From: WJLG01 sp964602485
GTDB taxonomy: Bacteria > Patescibacteriota > Patescibacteriia > Patescibacteriales > WJLG01
Direction: 5' to 3'
NCBI GenBank assembly: GCA_964602485.1
Contig: CAZRQU010000008.1
Coordinates: 1-41,554 of the forward strand
Length of the DNA: 41,554 nucleotides
Below are positions 23,664-31,847 of the stretch, piece by piece. Position 1 is the stretch's first letter, and each line of letters starts with the position of its first letter. A model generated the notes under the pieces. The model was not told where the DNA came from and made no database searches. It saw nothing but the letters and a program-made list of their open reading frames with translations. Position numbers and translations under genes: made by a program.

Positions 23664-26363
23664 TTATCGATCATCTTCCAGGTCCAAATGGGCTTTTAGG
23701 GTTTTGCCCTTGCCTATTATCTTGAATCCTCTTTCTTTGAATATGCTTTTTATCTTTTCATTATCAGAGAGGAATTTGGCCCACACTTTCTTAACACCTC
23801 TTTTCTTGGCAATATCCAACATATAATCAGTGAACCTATTGCCTAATCCCAGCCCTTGCCAAGGGTCGGCCACGACTATGGAGAATTCTGCTGTTTCATT
23901 GTAAGGATCAGCTATTAGCCTGACCACCCCGATCATTTTCTCTTTATTGTTCTCTTTAGTCAGGGCCACGAGGGCTAATTCTCGATCATAATCTATCTGA
24001 GTGTACCTCTGCAACATCTCATGCGTTATATCCTTTATCAGGTGAAAGAACCTCTGTCTTTGGGTCTCTTTGGAAAAAGTAGTGAACATCTCGCCTTCCA
24101 AAGCCTCATCTTCCGGTTTTATTGCCCTAACTTTAACTTTCTTCTTGTTCTTTAAAGTAAACTTCGTACTATACTCCTTAGGATAAGGAGAGATAACCAA
24201 ATGCGAATAAGGTTTCAGCTTTCGGCCAAGAGTGTCTTCGTCCAATATCACCTTAGCGTCCAGCACCACTCCGCCTTTTTCATCCACGGCAAAAGGATTT
24301 ATATCAAGCTCCTTTATCTCTGGGAAGTCCACTAAAAGATAAGCAAACTTATAAAGAAGGAACTGAATGGACGATATATCCACGCCGGGCATATTCCTAT
24401 AACCTTCAAGCAATTTATGGATCTTGGTCGATTCTATCATTCTTAAAGCCAAGGACATATTAAGAGGTGGCAAGCCGGCCTTCGTATCCTTAAAGACCTC
24501 AACCGCTACTCCGCCCATACCGAAGATCATCACCGGTCCGAAAGTGGAATCTTTTTTGCAGCCTACCAAAAGCTCATACTTTTTCTTTATCATTTTCTCT
24601 ATGAACACTCCTCTTATATCCGCTTTTTTATTGTGTTTCTTAGTATTGCTGATTATATCCTTGTAAGCTCTTTCAGCCTCTCCTCTTGAATTAACGTTCA
24701 ATTTCACCCCGCCAATGTCGGTCTTATGGATTATATCCGGAGATAGTATCTTCATAGCAACGGGGAAACCTAGTTTAGAAGCCTCTCTGCCGGCTTCCTT
24801 GGCTGAAGAAGCCACAGAATTCTTAAGTACCGGAATACCATAATTAGAAAGCAATTTTTTAGCCTCTTCTTCAGTTAAAGCCAACCTCTCCTCATTGGCA
24901 GCGTCTTCTATTATTGCTTTGTTCTTTTCAGTCCTGGGCGTGAAGGCGTGCGGAATGGTTCCGGGGGTCTCTTTTAAGAATTCCAAACTTCTGGAATAGC
25001 TATATATGGACGAAAAGGTTCTAATGGCGTCTTCCGGAGAACGATATATGGGGATGTTGCCTTTTTCCAGGATCTTTCGTCCTTCGGCCACATCATCGCC
25101 CCCCATCCAAGAGGCCATCAAGGTTTTACCTTCTTCATTCTTTATCCTAACCATTTCGCGAGCAACCTTGGTTGGATCGGTCATCTCTTGCGGAGTGAGT
25201 ATCACCAGAACAGCATCAGAATTCTTGTCTTTCAAGGCTAGCTCCACTGCTTTTTTATAGCGGGAATGATCGGCGTCGCCCAAAATATCTATCGGGTTCG
25301 AATTACTCCAAGCTGGAGGCAGGAAACCGCTTAATTTCTTAATGGTCCCCGGTTCTAAATTAGACAACTTTCCTCCTCGTGAAACCAAATAGTCGGTAGC
25401 TATCACCCCTGGACCGCCGGCATTAGTAACTACTGATACTCTGTTGCCTACCGGTCTTTTTTGCATAGCCAAGGTCTTGGCTACATGCAAAAGATCAACA
25501 GAGGCATCCACTCTAATGATACCAGCCCTTTCGAAAGCGGCGTCGTAAGCGATATCGTTGCCGGCCAAAGATCCGGTATGCGAAGCCGTGGCCTTGGCGC
25601 CTTCCACTGTTCTTCCGACTTTTAAGGCTATGATCGGTTTTTGTTTAGAAATAGCTCGAGCAGCTGACATGAACTTGCGGGCATCCTGTATGGATTCCAT
25701 ATACATCAAAATACTATCAGTGTCCGGATCATTGCCAAAATAATCTATCAGATCATGAAAAGATATATCCAAACTCTCACCAATTGAAACAAAATGAGAA
25801 AAACCAACATTATTCTTGACCGACCAATCCAAAATAGAAGCACACAAGGCGCCGGATTGCGATATGAAGGCCAAATTACCGGGCAAAGCCATCTTATTGG
25901 CAAAACTAGCATTCAAATTCAAAGCCGGTCTTATAAAGCCCAAGCAGTTAGGCCCGATTATCCGCATGCCATAGTTTCTAGCCTTATCCAATATCACCTC
26001 GCTCATCTTCTTGCCGTCTTTGCCTATCTCGGAAAAACCGGCCGATATAATAACTATCCCTGAAACGCCGACTTGACCGCATTCTTCTACTATATCAACC
26101 ACAGTCGATGCCGGAGTGGCTATTATGGCCAAGTCTATCTTGTCAGGTATGTCGGATATATTCTGATACGCTTTAATGCTTTGGACCGACTCTCTCTTAG
26201 GATTGACCGGATAGATGATGCCTTTGAAATTATTACCGATCAAATTCTTCATTAAAGCATTACCAACCCCGCCTTCTGTATCAGAAGCACCGATCACGGC
26301 AATAGTTTCCGGATTGAATAATCGGTCTATTTTCTTTTCGCCAGAAGCGTAAATATTTTTCAT
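23664..26363 (-). CDS. ADP-forming acyl-CoA synthetase fused to GNAT acetyltransferase (Pat/PatZ-like)
   Basis: The 899-aa product has an NDP-forming acyl-CoA synthetase layout: a CoA-binding Rossmann domain (AVIGASDTEGGVGNAL), ligase domains with the catalytic His in SHTGSLAGND, an ATP-grasp region with the second His in IIHKTDIGGV, and a C-terminal GNAT domain with a QGLGLG acetyl-CoA loop. This is the architecture of the protein acetyltransferase Pat/PatZ, but here the synthetase histidines are kept, so acetyl-CoA + ADP + Pi to acetate + ATP is plausible. It lies 88 bp downstream of acs, the known Pat target. The ATG at 26363 (MKNIYASGEKK) is chosen because the 16 upstream codons come from heptamer DNA. 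Confidence 0.88.
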   Translation of the reverse strand: MKNIYASGEKKIDRLFNPETIAVIGASDTEGGVGNALMKNLIGNNFKGIIYPVNPKRESVQSIKAYQNISDIPDKIDLAIIATPASTVVDIVEECGQVGVSGIVIISAGFSEIGKDGKKMSEVILDKARNYGMRIIGPNCLGFIRPALNLNASFANKMALPGNLAFISQSGALCASILDWSVKNNVGFSHFVSIGESLDISFHDLIDYFGNDPDTDSILMYMESIQDARKFMSAARAISKQKPIIALKVGRTVEGAKATASHTGSLAGNDIAYDAAFERAGIIRVDASVDLLHVAKTLAMQKRPVGNRVSVVTNAGGPGVIATDYLVSRGGKLSNLEPGTIKKLSGFLPPAWSNSNPIDILGDADHSRYKKAVELALKDKNSDAVLVILTPQEMTDPTKVAREMVRIKNEEGKTLMASWMGGDDVAEGRKILEKGNIPIYRSPEDAIRTFSSIYSYSRSLEFLKETPGTIPHAFTPRTEKNKAIIEDAANEERLALTEEEAKKLLSNYGIPVLKNSVASSAKEAGREASKLGFPVAMKILSPDIIHKTDIGGVKLNVNSRGEAERAYKDIISNTKKHNKKADIRGVFIEKMIKKKYELLVGCKKDSTFGPVMIFGMGGVAVEVFKDTKAGLPPLNMSLALRMIESTKIHKLLEGYRNMPGVDISSIQFLLYKFAYLLVDFPEIKELDINPFAVDEKGGVVLDAKVILDEDTLGRKLKPYSHLVISPYPKEYSTKFTLKNKKKVKVRAIKPEDEALEGEMFTTFSKETQRQRFFHLIKDITHEMLQRYTQIDYDRELALVALTKENNKEKMIGVVRLIADPYNETAEFSIVVADPWQGLGLGNRFTDYMLDIAKKRGVKKVWAKFLSDNEKIKSIFKERGFKIIGKGKTLKAHLDLEDDR

Positions 26364-26440
26364 AAAAAATAAATATAAAATACAAAATAACCAAACAATA
26401 TCAAATATCAAAATTTCAATATTGGATATTTTATATTAGC
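26364..26440. repeat. Heptamer array between acs and the Pat-like gene
   Basis: AAATATA, AAATACA, AAATAAC, CAAACAA, TATCAAA, TATCAAA, ATTTCAA, TATTGGA, TATTTTA: nine degenerate 7-bp units in register. They fill most of the gap and give a false N-terminal extension to the downstream gene. Confidence 0.65.
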
Positions 26441-26451
26441 TATTCTTGTCG

Positions 26452-28398
26452 TTAGACAAGGGCGCTGGTATCTCCCATAGGCAGATCAAGCTCTTTGGCC
26501 TTAAGCACCCTTCTCATTATCTTTCCCGACCTGGTCTTAGGGAGTTTATCTACGAATTCTATATCCTTAATGACAGCCATCGGACCAACTTCTTTCCTAA
26601 CTTGCATCTTAAGTTCTTTCTTTAATTTATCGCTTTCCTTAGTTCCTTTTTTAAGTATACAGAAAGCCTTAATGACCTCGCCTTTGATATCGTCAGGTAT
26701 TCCGATCACTCCGGCTTCAACTACCTTGGGATGAGAAACGAATCCGGATTCTATCTCAGCAGTTCCCATTCTATGACCGGCGATCTTTAGAACATCATCG
26801 GTTCGACCCTGGATCCAAAAATATCCATCTTTATCGCGAAAGGCCACATCACCCACAAAATAAGCGCCTTTAACCTGACTCCAATAGGTTTTTACGTATC
26901 TTTTTGGATTATTGAACACAGTTCTTATCATAGATGGCCACGGATTGCGAATTATAAGATAACCGCCTTTGCCAACCGGAGTCCTTTTGCCGTTCTTGCC
27001 GACCACGTCAGCAATTATACCAGGCAAAGCATTGGTAGCCGACCCCGGCTTCATTGGAGTGGTTGGCATTGGAGATATCATATTAGCGCCAGTCTCCGTC
27101 TGCCACCAAGTATCCATTATGGAACATCTTTTTTTGCCTACATGTTTGTAAAACCAGTCCCAAGCTTCCGGATTTATTGGCTCTCCCACTGAACCCAACA
27201 ATCGCAACGTTTTCATTTTATGCTTATCCGGCCATTTGGTTCCATAACGCATCATGGCTCTAACCAAAGTCGGGGCCGTATAGAAAATGCTAACTTTGTA
27301 TTTCTCGACTACCTTCCAGATCCTATCCGGTTTCGGCATATCCGGCACACCTTCATACATTACGGTAGTAACTCCGGCCATCAATGGACCGTAGATTATA
27401 TAACTATGCCCGGTGATCCAGCCCGGATCGGCCGTACACCAGAATATATCATCTTCTTTTATGTCCCAAACGTATTTCATGGTCCTCATCACACAAACCG
27501 GATAACCGCCATGAACATGAACAACTCCCTTCGGTTTGGAAGTGGTTCCGGAAGTGTAGAGAACGAAGGCCGGGTCCTCTGCTTTCATTTTAACGCACTC
27601 TGCCTTATTACTCATTCCTTTTATGAAATCTTTCATCCAAATATCTCGCCTTTTATTGAAATTGACCTTCTTTTTATTATTTTTGGTCACAATGACCTTC
27701 TTGACGGTCTTACAGTCCTTAACTGCATCATCAACGATCTTTTTCAAGTCTATTACTTTACCTCGTCTGAACGAACCGTCAGCAGTAAAGAGTATCTTTG
27801 CTCGAGCATCTTGCATCCTTTGAGCTAAAGCTCCTGAAGAATATCCGGCATAGACCACCGAATGCATAACACCCATCTTGGCGCAAGCGATCATCACCAT
27901 AGCTATTTCGGGTATATTCGGCATATAAACAGCAGCTCGATCGCCTTTCTTTAAGCCGAATTTCTTCATGGCATTCACCAATTTATTGACTTCCCGATAT
28001 AGTTGTTTATAAGTATATTTTCTTTCTCTACCAGTTTCATCTTCCCAGATGATAGCCGTCTTGTTCTCGGTCGGAGTACCGATGTGCTTATCAAGCACAT
28101 TGTAAGCCAAGTTGGTCTTCCCGCCAACGAACCATTTGTAAAAAGGCTTCTTACTGTCATCTAAGGTCTTGTTCCATTCCTTGAACCAATGAATATCATG
28201 TGCGGCCTCTTCCCAATACTTTACCGGGTCTTTAGCCGCGTCTTTTAAGACTTTTTTATAATTCTTGACATTGGCTTTTTTGATCGTGGTTTTGGTGGGT
28301 TGGATCTTCTTGGATTTTTTGATCAAAACCTCAGTCAACTCGGCCTTGGTCTTTTTCTTGGCCGATCTCTTTTTGGTTGTTTTTTTCTTGGTAGGCAT
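26452..28398 (-). CDS. acs: Acetyl-CoA synthetase (AMP-forming)
   Basis: A 648-aa ANL-superfamily enzyme making acetyl-CoA from acetate, CoA and ATP through acetyl-AMP. It has the YTSGTTSKPKG P-loop-like motif, MDTWWQTETG, the hinge region WIQGRTDDVLKIAGHRMGTAEIE and the C-terminal catalytic Lys in PKTRSGKIMRR. The N-terminal 50 residues are very Lys-rich (MPTKKKTTKKRSAKKKTK), unlike most homologues, before a normal ACS N-domain (YWEEAAHDIHWFKEW). The SGK lysine is the site acetylated by Pat-type enzymes, and a Pat-like gene follows directly. A composite repeat precedes it. Confidence 0.95.
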   Translation of the reverse strand: MPTKKKTTKKRSAKKKTKAELTEVLIKKSKKIQPTKTTIKKANVKNYKKVLKDAAKDPVKYWEEAAHDIHWFKEWNKTLDDSKKPFYKWFVGGKTNLAYNVLDKHIGTPTENKTAIIWEDETGRERKYTYKQLYREVNKLVNAMKKFGLKKGDRAAVYMPNIPEIAMVMIACAKMGVMHSVVYAGYSSGALAQRMQDARAKILFTADGSFRRGKVIDLKKIVDDAVKDCKTVKKVIVTKNNKKKVNFNKRRDIWMKDFIKGMSNKAECVKMKAEDPAFVLYTSGTTSKPKGVVHVHGGYPVCVMRTMKYVWDIKEDDIFWCTADPGWITGHSYIIYGPLMAGVTTVMYEGVPDMPKPDRIWKVVEKYKVSIFYTAPTLVRAMMRYGTKWPDKHKMKTLRLLGSVGEPINPEAWDWFYKHVGKKRCSIMDTWWQTETGANMISPMPTTPMKPGSATNALPGIIADVVGKNGKRTPVGKGGYLIIRNPWPSMIRTVFNNPKRYVKTYWSQVKGAYFVGDVAFRDKDGYFWIQGRTDDVLKIAGHRMGTAEIESGFVSHPKVVEAGVIGIPDDIKGEVIKAFCILKKGTKESDKLKKELKMQVRKEVGPMAVIKDIEFVDKLPKTRSGKIMRRVLKAKELDLPMGDTSALV

Positions 28399-28767
28399 AT
28401 ACTTTGTAATTGGTAATTAGTAATTTGGGTATTTATTTAGAGTTTTGAGTTTTGGTCATTTGAATTTATTCCCCTCTAGAGAGGGGTGGACTGCTGTAGC
28501 GGAGCGAAAGCAGGACGGGGTGTGTCAGAGTTTAGGATTTAGAGTTTAGGATATTCCCTATAGTTCCTCCCTTTGTTAAGATCTTTCCCATAGTTCCCCC
28601 CCTTGGTAAGGGGAGGCTGGGAGGGGTTAGTGTAATTTGGTATTTGGTATTTGGTATTGGTATTTGGTATTGGTAATTTGGTATTTGTTTAGAGTTTCCC
28701 CCGTTATGAGTTATGCGTTATGTGTTACGCGTTATGCGTTTAGAATTTTGGTCTTTAGCATTAAACA
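28399..28767 (-). repeat. Composite heptamer element, copy 3, with an inserted hairpin block
   Basis: No gene in 368 bp. On the plus strand: TTGGTAA/TTAGTAA and TTTAGAG-type units (28407-28470), the 55-bp core 28471-28525, TTTAGGA units (28526-28552), then a block with CCTCCC/GGGAGG hairpins (28558-28628; reverse complement related to 9310-9375) and GGTATTT units, then TTTAGAG and GTTATGC-type units to about 28740. The order matches copy 1, with the hairpin block apparently inserted in the middle. The last units hold the stop codon of the SPFH gene. Confidence 0.8.
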
Positions 28768-29796
28768 TTAACCGCCAATATTCCTAAACATCGGCATACC
28801 AGTTCCCGGGCTGGTCGGCACATAAATAGTACCCTCTCGATCCTCAAGCTCCTTAATGTACTGATAATACAAATACCTATCTGTCAAAGATTCATTAATT
28901 ATTCTTTGAGCATCCCTTTGCCCTTCGGCCTCAATGACCTTTCTTTCTTTCTCTTTCTTTTCTTTCTCCAGTAGGAAATCATATTTTTGAGCTTCTTGTT
29001 CTGCCTGCAACTTCTCTTGTATGCTATTAGCCAAGTTTTCCGGCAAAACCACGTTCCTTAAAAGAACGTCCTCTATAACTATCCCTCTTTCTCCTAAGCT
29101 GGATCTTAATCCTTCTATTATTCCTTGAGTGGCTTCTGTCCTTTTTTCTGAATAAAGATCTTTGGCATTATACTGAGCAACCACCTCCCGGATAGTGGTT
29201 CTAATGCCCGGCCTGATCAATTTTTCCTCATAATTCAAGCCAACATCCTTATAAACATCTGAGGCTCTTTCTTCATCAAGCCGATAAAGAACCGTCATAT
29301 CCAGATCGACCTTCAAGCCCTCTTTGGTCAATGAAGTAATGGAGTCGTTACCGATCTTAACCCCTTCGTTCCTGGAAATGCTCATCGTATATTCTTCTGT
29401 CCTGATACTCATTTTGGTAACCTTGGCCAAAGGTATGACCAAATGAAAACCGCTTCTCAATTCCTTGTCTCCAACTCTTCCGAAAAGCGAATAAACTCCG
29501 GTCTGCCCGGCTTCCACTATTACTATGGAAGCAAAGAAAAGCCATAAAAGAAGGATCACAGACACGAAGGCCAATATTCCCTTCTTAGCCTTCTTGCCGA
29601 GTTCCATTTTGTCTACATCTATAGTTTTTGCCATATGTTCTTTTGAAGTTATTTTTTTATCTTTTATATATTTAAAGAAAATAAAAATTATGACAGCCAA
29701 TATTAAAACAGGGCCGGCTTTGGAATTCAAAATCGGCCCGAATATGATCAGAGCAAAAATGATAAGAGGTAGATTTTTCTTTATCCACTTTTCCAT
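28768..29796 (-). CDS. SPFH/prohibitin-family membrane protein (HflK/stomatin-like)
   Basis: A 342-aa protein with a hydrophobic N-terminus (about 8-45) and a second TM segment (about 74-95), followed by an SPFH domain (VEAGQTGVYSLFGRVGDKELRSGFHLVIPLAKVTKMSIR) and a long charged coiled coil (about 250-310, QEKLQAEQEAQKYDFLLEKEKKEKERKVIEAEGQRDAQRI). Proteins of this family oligomerise at membranes and often regulate proteases such as FtsH or organise microdomains. The partner gene (HflC, FtsH or NfeD) is not in the window. It is bracketed with two other membrane-protein genes by inverted repeats. Confidence 0.88.
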   Translation of the reverse strand: MEKWIKKNLPLIIFALIIFGPILNSKAGPVLILAVIIFIFFKYIKDKKITSKEHMAKTIDVDKMELGKKAKKGILAFVSVILLLWLFFASIVIVEAGQTGVYSLFGRVGDKELRSGFHLVIPLAKVTKMSIRTEEYTMSISRNEGVKIGNDSITSLTKEGLKVDLDMTVLYRLDEERASDVYKDVGLNYEEKLIRPGIRTTIREVVAQYNAKDLYSEKRTEATQGIIEGLRSSLGERGIVIEDVLLRNVVLPENLANSIQEKLQAEQEAQKYDFLLEKEKKEKERKVIEAEGQRDAQRIINESLTDRYLYYQYIKELEDREGTIYVPTSPGTGMPMFRNIGG

Positions 29797-29818
29797 TATT
29801 AAAACAAAATAAAAAATA

Positions 29819-30004
29819 TCACGAACCTCTCTTAAGAGGAACTGTTAATAAAATTATACCATTTATAAGCCAAACTAACAACATTAAATTAATGTTCAAA
29901 TACGCCAAAACCATGCGGGGAAAAAGCAATTCCAAGCCAAAAGATAAAACCAGGAAAATGGTTAAAGTAAAAAATGTTTCTTCTAATATGATCCTTGCTT
30001 TCAC
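29819..30004 (-). CDS. Small two-TM membrane protein, 61 aa, unknown
   Basis: An ATG-to-stop frame of 61 residues with a basic start (MKARIIL) and two hydrophobic segments (about 10-26 and 34-55) separated by a short loop with a Pro-Arg, and ending LKRGS. It lies 22 bp upstream of the SPFH gene and in the same direction, so an accessory role to that protein is possible. No family is recognised. The upstream side is (GAAATTT)n array. Confidence 0.6.
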   Translation of the reverse strand: MKARIILEETFFTLTIFLVLSFGLELLFPRMVLAYLNINLMLLVWLINGIILLTVPLKRGS

Positions 30005-30110
30005 AATTTGAAATTTGAAATTTGAAATTTGAAAACAGTTTTTTTAATATAAAATGTTTAAAAATTCAAAAATTCAAATTGTTTAAAGATTTTGAATTAA
30101 AAATTAAAAA
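30003..30110. repeat. (GAAATTT)n heptamer array and A+T-rich spacer
   Basis: About four GAAATTT units at 30008-30032, then A+T-rich units including TTCAAAAA/TTCAAATT. The last units (TTTTGAA, TTAAAAA, TTAAAAA) contain the stop codon of the gene at 30097. Confidence 0.7.
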
Positions 30111-31527
30111 TTTCTCTTGCCTTATCCCAAAGCGATCGCCCTTCCAAATCTACTCTTATTTCCCCTATTTCCAAGCTATCATCAACATTATCGTCAGCTC
30201 TTAACCCCGGAACAGATATCATAAAACCATACTTACCATCCTCTTGATAAGCTGAACGCAGATCGAATTCGGCCGTGGCGATATTCCAATGGTCGTATTG
30301 ATCCGGGAATTCATATTTGGCAATTATGAATTCTACCTCGCTTCTACCTATCTCTGGGTCAAAAACCGCCTTTTTGAAGCGAGGATCGATCAAAGCCTCC
30401 GGAGAAAAGGCAAACACCCCATCGCCGGCCAGAACAATACCGTCTTCTTCTATATTCAATTGATTAACACCGGAAAGAGCCTTAGACGAAAACTGCTTAT
30501 ATGTCTCATTTACATCCAAAACATCAGCAAAAGAGCTAGTTGGGGAATAGAGTTCGATCACCTCGATCTTCTGCAGACTGTCCGGATTTTCAGTAGCCAC
30601 TTGGAATTCTTGACTATTGGTGTACAGCTTAAGGGGTTTACCTTGGCGAACAAATTCTACCCTACCGATAAAAGAAAGTTTTTGCTGGATTGTCTTTATC
30701 TTGTTGGTTACAATATCATTATTGGCTCTTAACTCTACTTTGTAGGCCCCTTCAGGGAGTCCGGCCAGCTCAAAAGAGGTTTTGATCGTTCTATCGCTCT
30801 CCCCTTCATCCTTAAAAACACGAGAATCTATGACTTCCCCTTGATAATAAAGGAAAAGTTCCAAGTCGTCAGGGTCGTCATTCTCATTAAGGTCGAAAAA
30901 TTCAAAATCCATATCCAGCTTCTCGTCCTTGATATAAGTAAAAAATTGCCAATCACCACGCAAACCGCCTAACTCCTTGGAAACTTCTTTTGGTTCATAC
31001 TCTAATAATTCATAGGGAATATCCAGATCGTAATTATAAACAGCTATTTTTTCAGAAGAGGGCGGATCCTGCAAAAGATCATCAATATTTTCATATACCA
31101 CCTCTTTTTGCAAAAGCAAAATCCCATCTTCCTTTATAGCTTCCCAATTACCAGCCAAACCGTTCAATAAAAGGTTGTCCAAAGGCTCTATCTTATGTCG
31201 CCAAAGGGTGTCATCTGTCAAAATTCCAGCCTCTATCAGGGCAAGTTTGTCCGGATTCTTGTATTTTATGGTCATTTTTGCTTTTTCAAAATTTCTAGGC
31301 ACTCTCAAAGTAAAATAAGCCGGATTGCCTACGATCTTCCATTTATTACTATTCTGCACTACTCTGCTCTCAGGTGTTAACTTTCCGATAAGATCACTAT
31401 CTTTGCTTACAGTTTTTGTATATGTTATCTCGCCTGTTGGTACAATTTTCATCCATGAAAGCCAAAAAACAAGACCAAAAAGGACTATCCATAGTATAAT
31501 TCTGGCTTTTTTACGAAATTTATCCAT
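30097..31527 (-). CDS. Membrane-anchored extracellular protein, unknown
   Basis: A 476-aa protein with a basic N-terminus (MDKFRKKAR) and one TM segment (about 10-27), the rest predicted outside. The ectodomain is beta-rich, with short repeats of hydrophobic/charged alternation and acidic patches such as DLNENDDPDDLELFLYY. It contains no cysteine-rich or catalytic motif I recognise. Pattern suggests one or more immunoglobulin-like or carbohydrate-binding-like beta domains. It is upstream of the small two-TM gene and the SPFH gene. No function is assigned. Confidence 0.75.
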   Translation of the reverse strand: MDKFRKKARIILWIVLFGLVFWLSWMKIVPTGEITYTKTVSKDSDLIGKLTPESRVVQNSNKWKIVGNPAYFTLRVPRNFEKAKMTIKYKNPDKLALIEAGILTDDTLWRHKIEPLDNLLLNGLAGNWEAIKEDGILLLQKEVVYENIDDLLQDPPSSEKIAVYNYDLDIPYELLEYEPKEVSKELGGLRGDWQFFTYIKDEKLDMDFEFFDLNENDDPDDLELFLYYQGEVIDSRVFKDEGESDRTIKTSFELAGLPEGAYKVELRANNDIVTNKIKTIQQKLSFIGRVEFVRQGKPLKLYTNSQEFQVATENPDSLQKIEVIELYSPTSSFADVLDVNETYKQFSSKALSGVNQLNIEEDGIVLAGDGVFAFSPEALIDPRFKKAVFDPEIGRSEVEFIIAKYEFPDQYDHWNIATAEFDLRSAYQEDGKYGFMISVPGLRADDNVDDSLEIGEIRVDLEGRSLWDKAREIFNF

Positions 31528-31544
31528 AATTGTATTATATCATA

Positions 31545-31847
31545 TAACTCATAACTCATAACGCGTAACACATAACGCATAACGGGGGAAATCCTAAACT
31601 CTAAATCCTAAACTCTGACACACCCCGTCCTGCTTTCGCTCCGCTACAGCAGTCCACCCCTCTCTAGAGGGGAATAAATTCAAATGACCAAAATTCTAAA
31701 CTCTAAATAAATACCAAATATCCAGTATCCAATTACCAATCCCATTAACCCCTCCTGACCTCCCCTTAGCAAGGGGAGGAACTAAGAGAAACCCAAATTA
31801 CCAATATCCAGTATCCAATACCAAATTACAAATTACTAATACCAAAT
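31545..31847 (+). repeat. Composite heptamer element, copy 4, with a hairpin block
   Basis: The 320-bp gap from 31528 has no gene. It reads CATAACT/CATAACG/CGTAACA units (31545-31585), CTAAACT/CTAAATC units (31590-31614), the 55-bp core 31618-31672 (exact reverse complement of 28471-28525), then TTCAAATGACC and CTAAATA units, CCAGTAT, a CCTCCCCTT...AAGGGGAGG hairpin (31759-31779) and CAATTAC-type units. Together with copy 3 it forms an inverted pair around 28768-31527. Confidence 0.85.

Noticed and set aside
26364..26411. Hydrophobic N-terminal extension of the Pat-like protein
   Set aside because: It is the translation of an A+T-rich heptamer array. The cytosolic family starts near MKNIYASGEKKIDRLFNP.
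28399..28767. CRISPR array
   Set aside because: Units are 7 bp and contiguous, with no unique spacers of 25-40 bp, and no cas gene is in the window.
28431..31714. Composite transposon
   Set aside because: The inverted repeats are real, but no transposase or integrase lies between or near them and no target duplication was identified.
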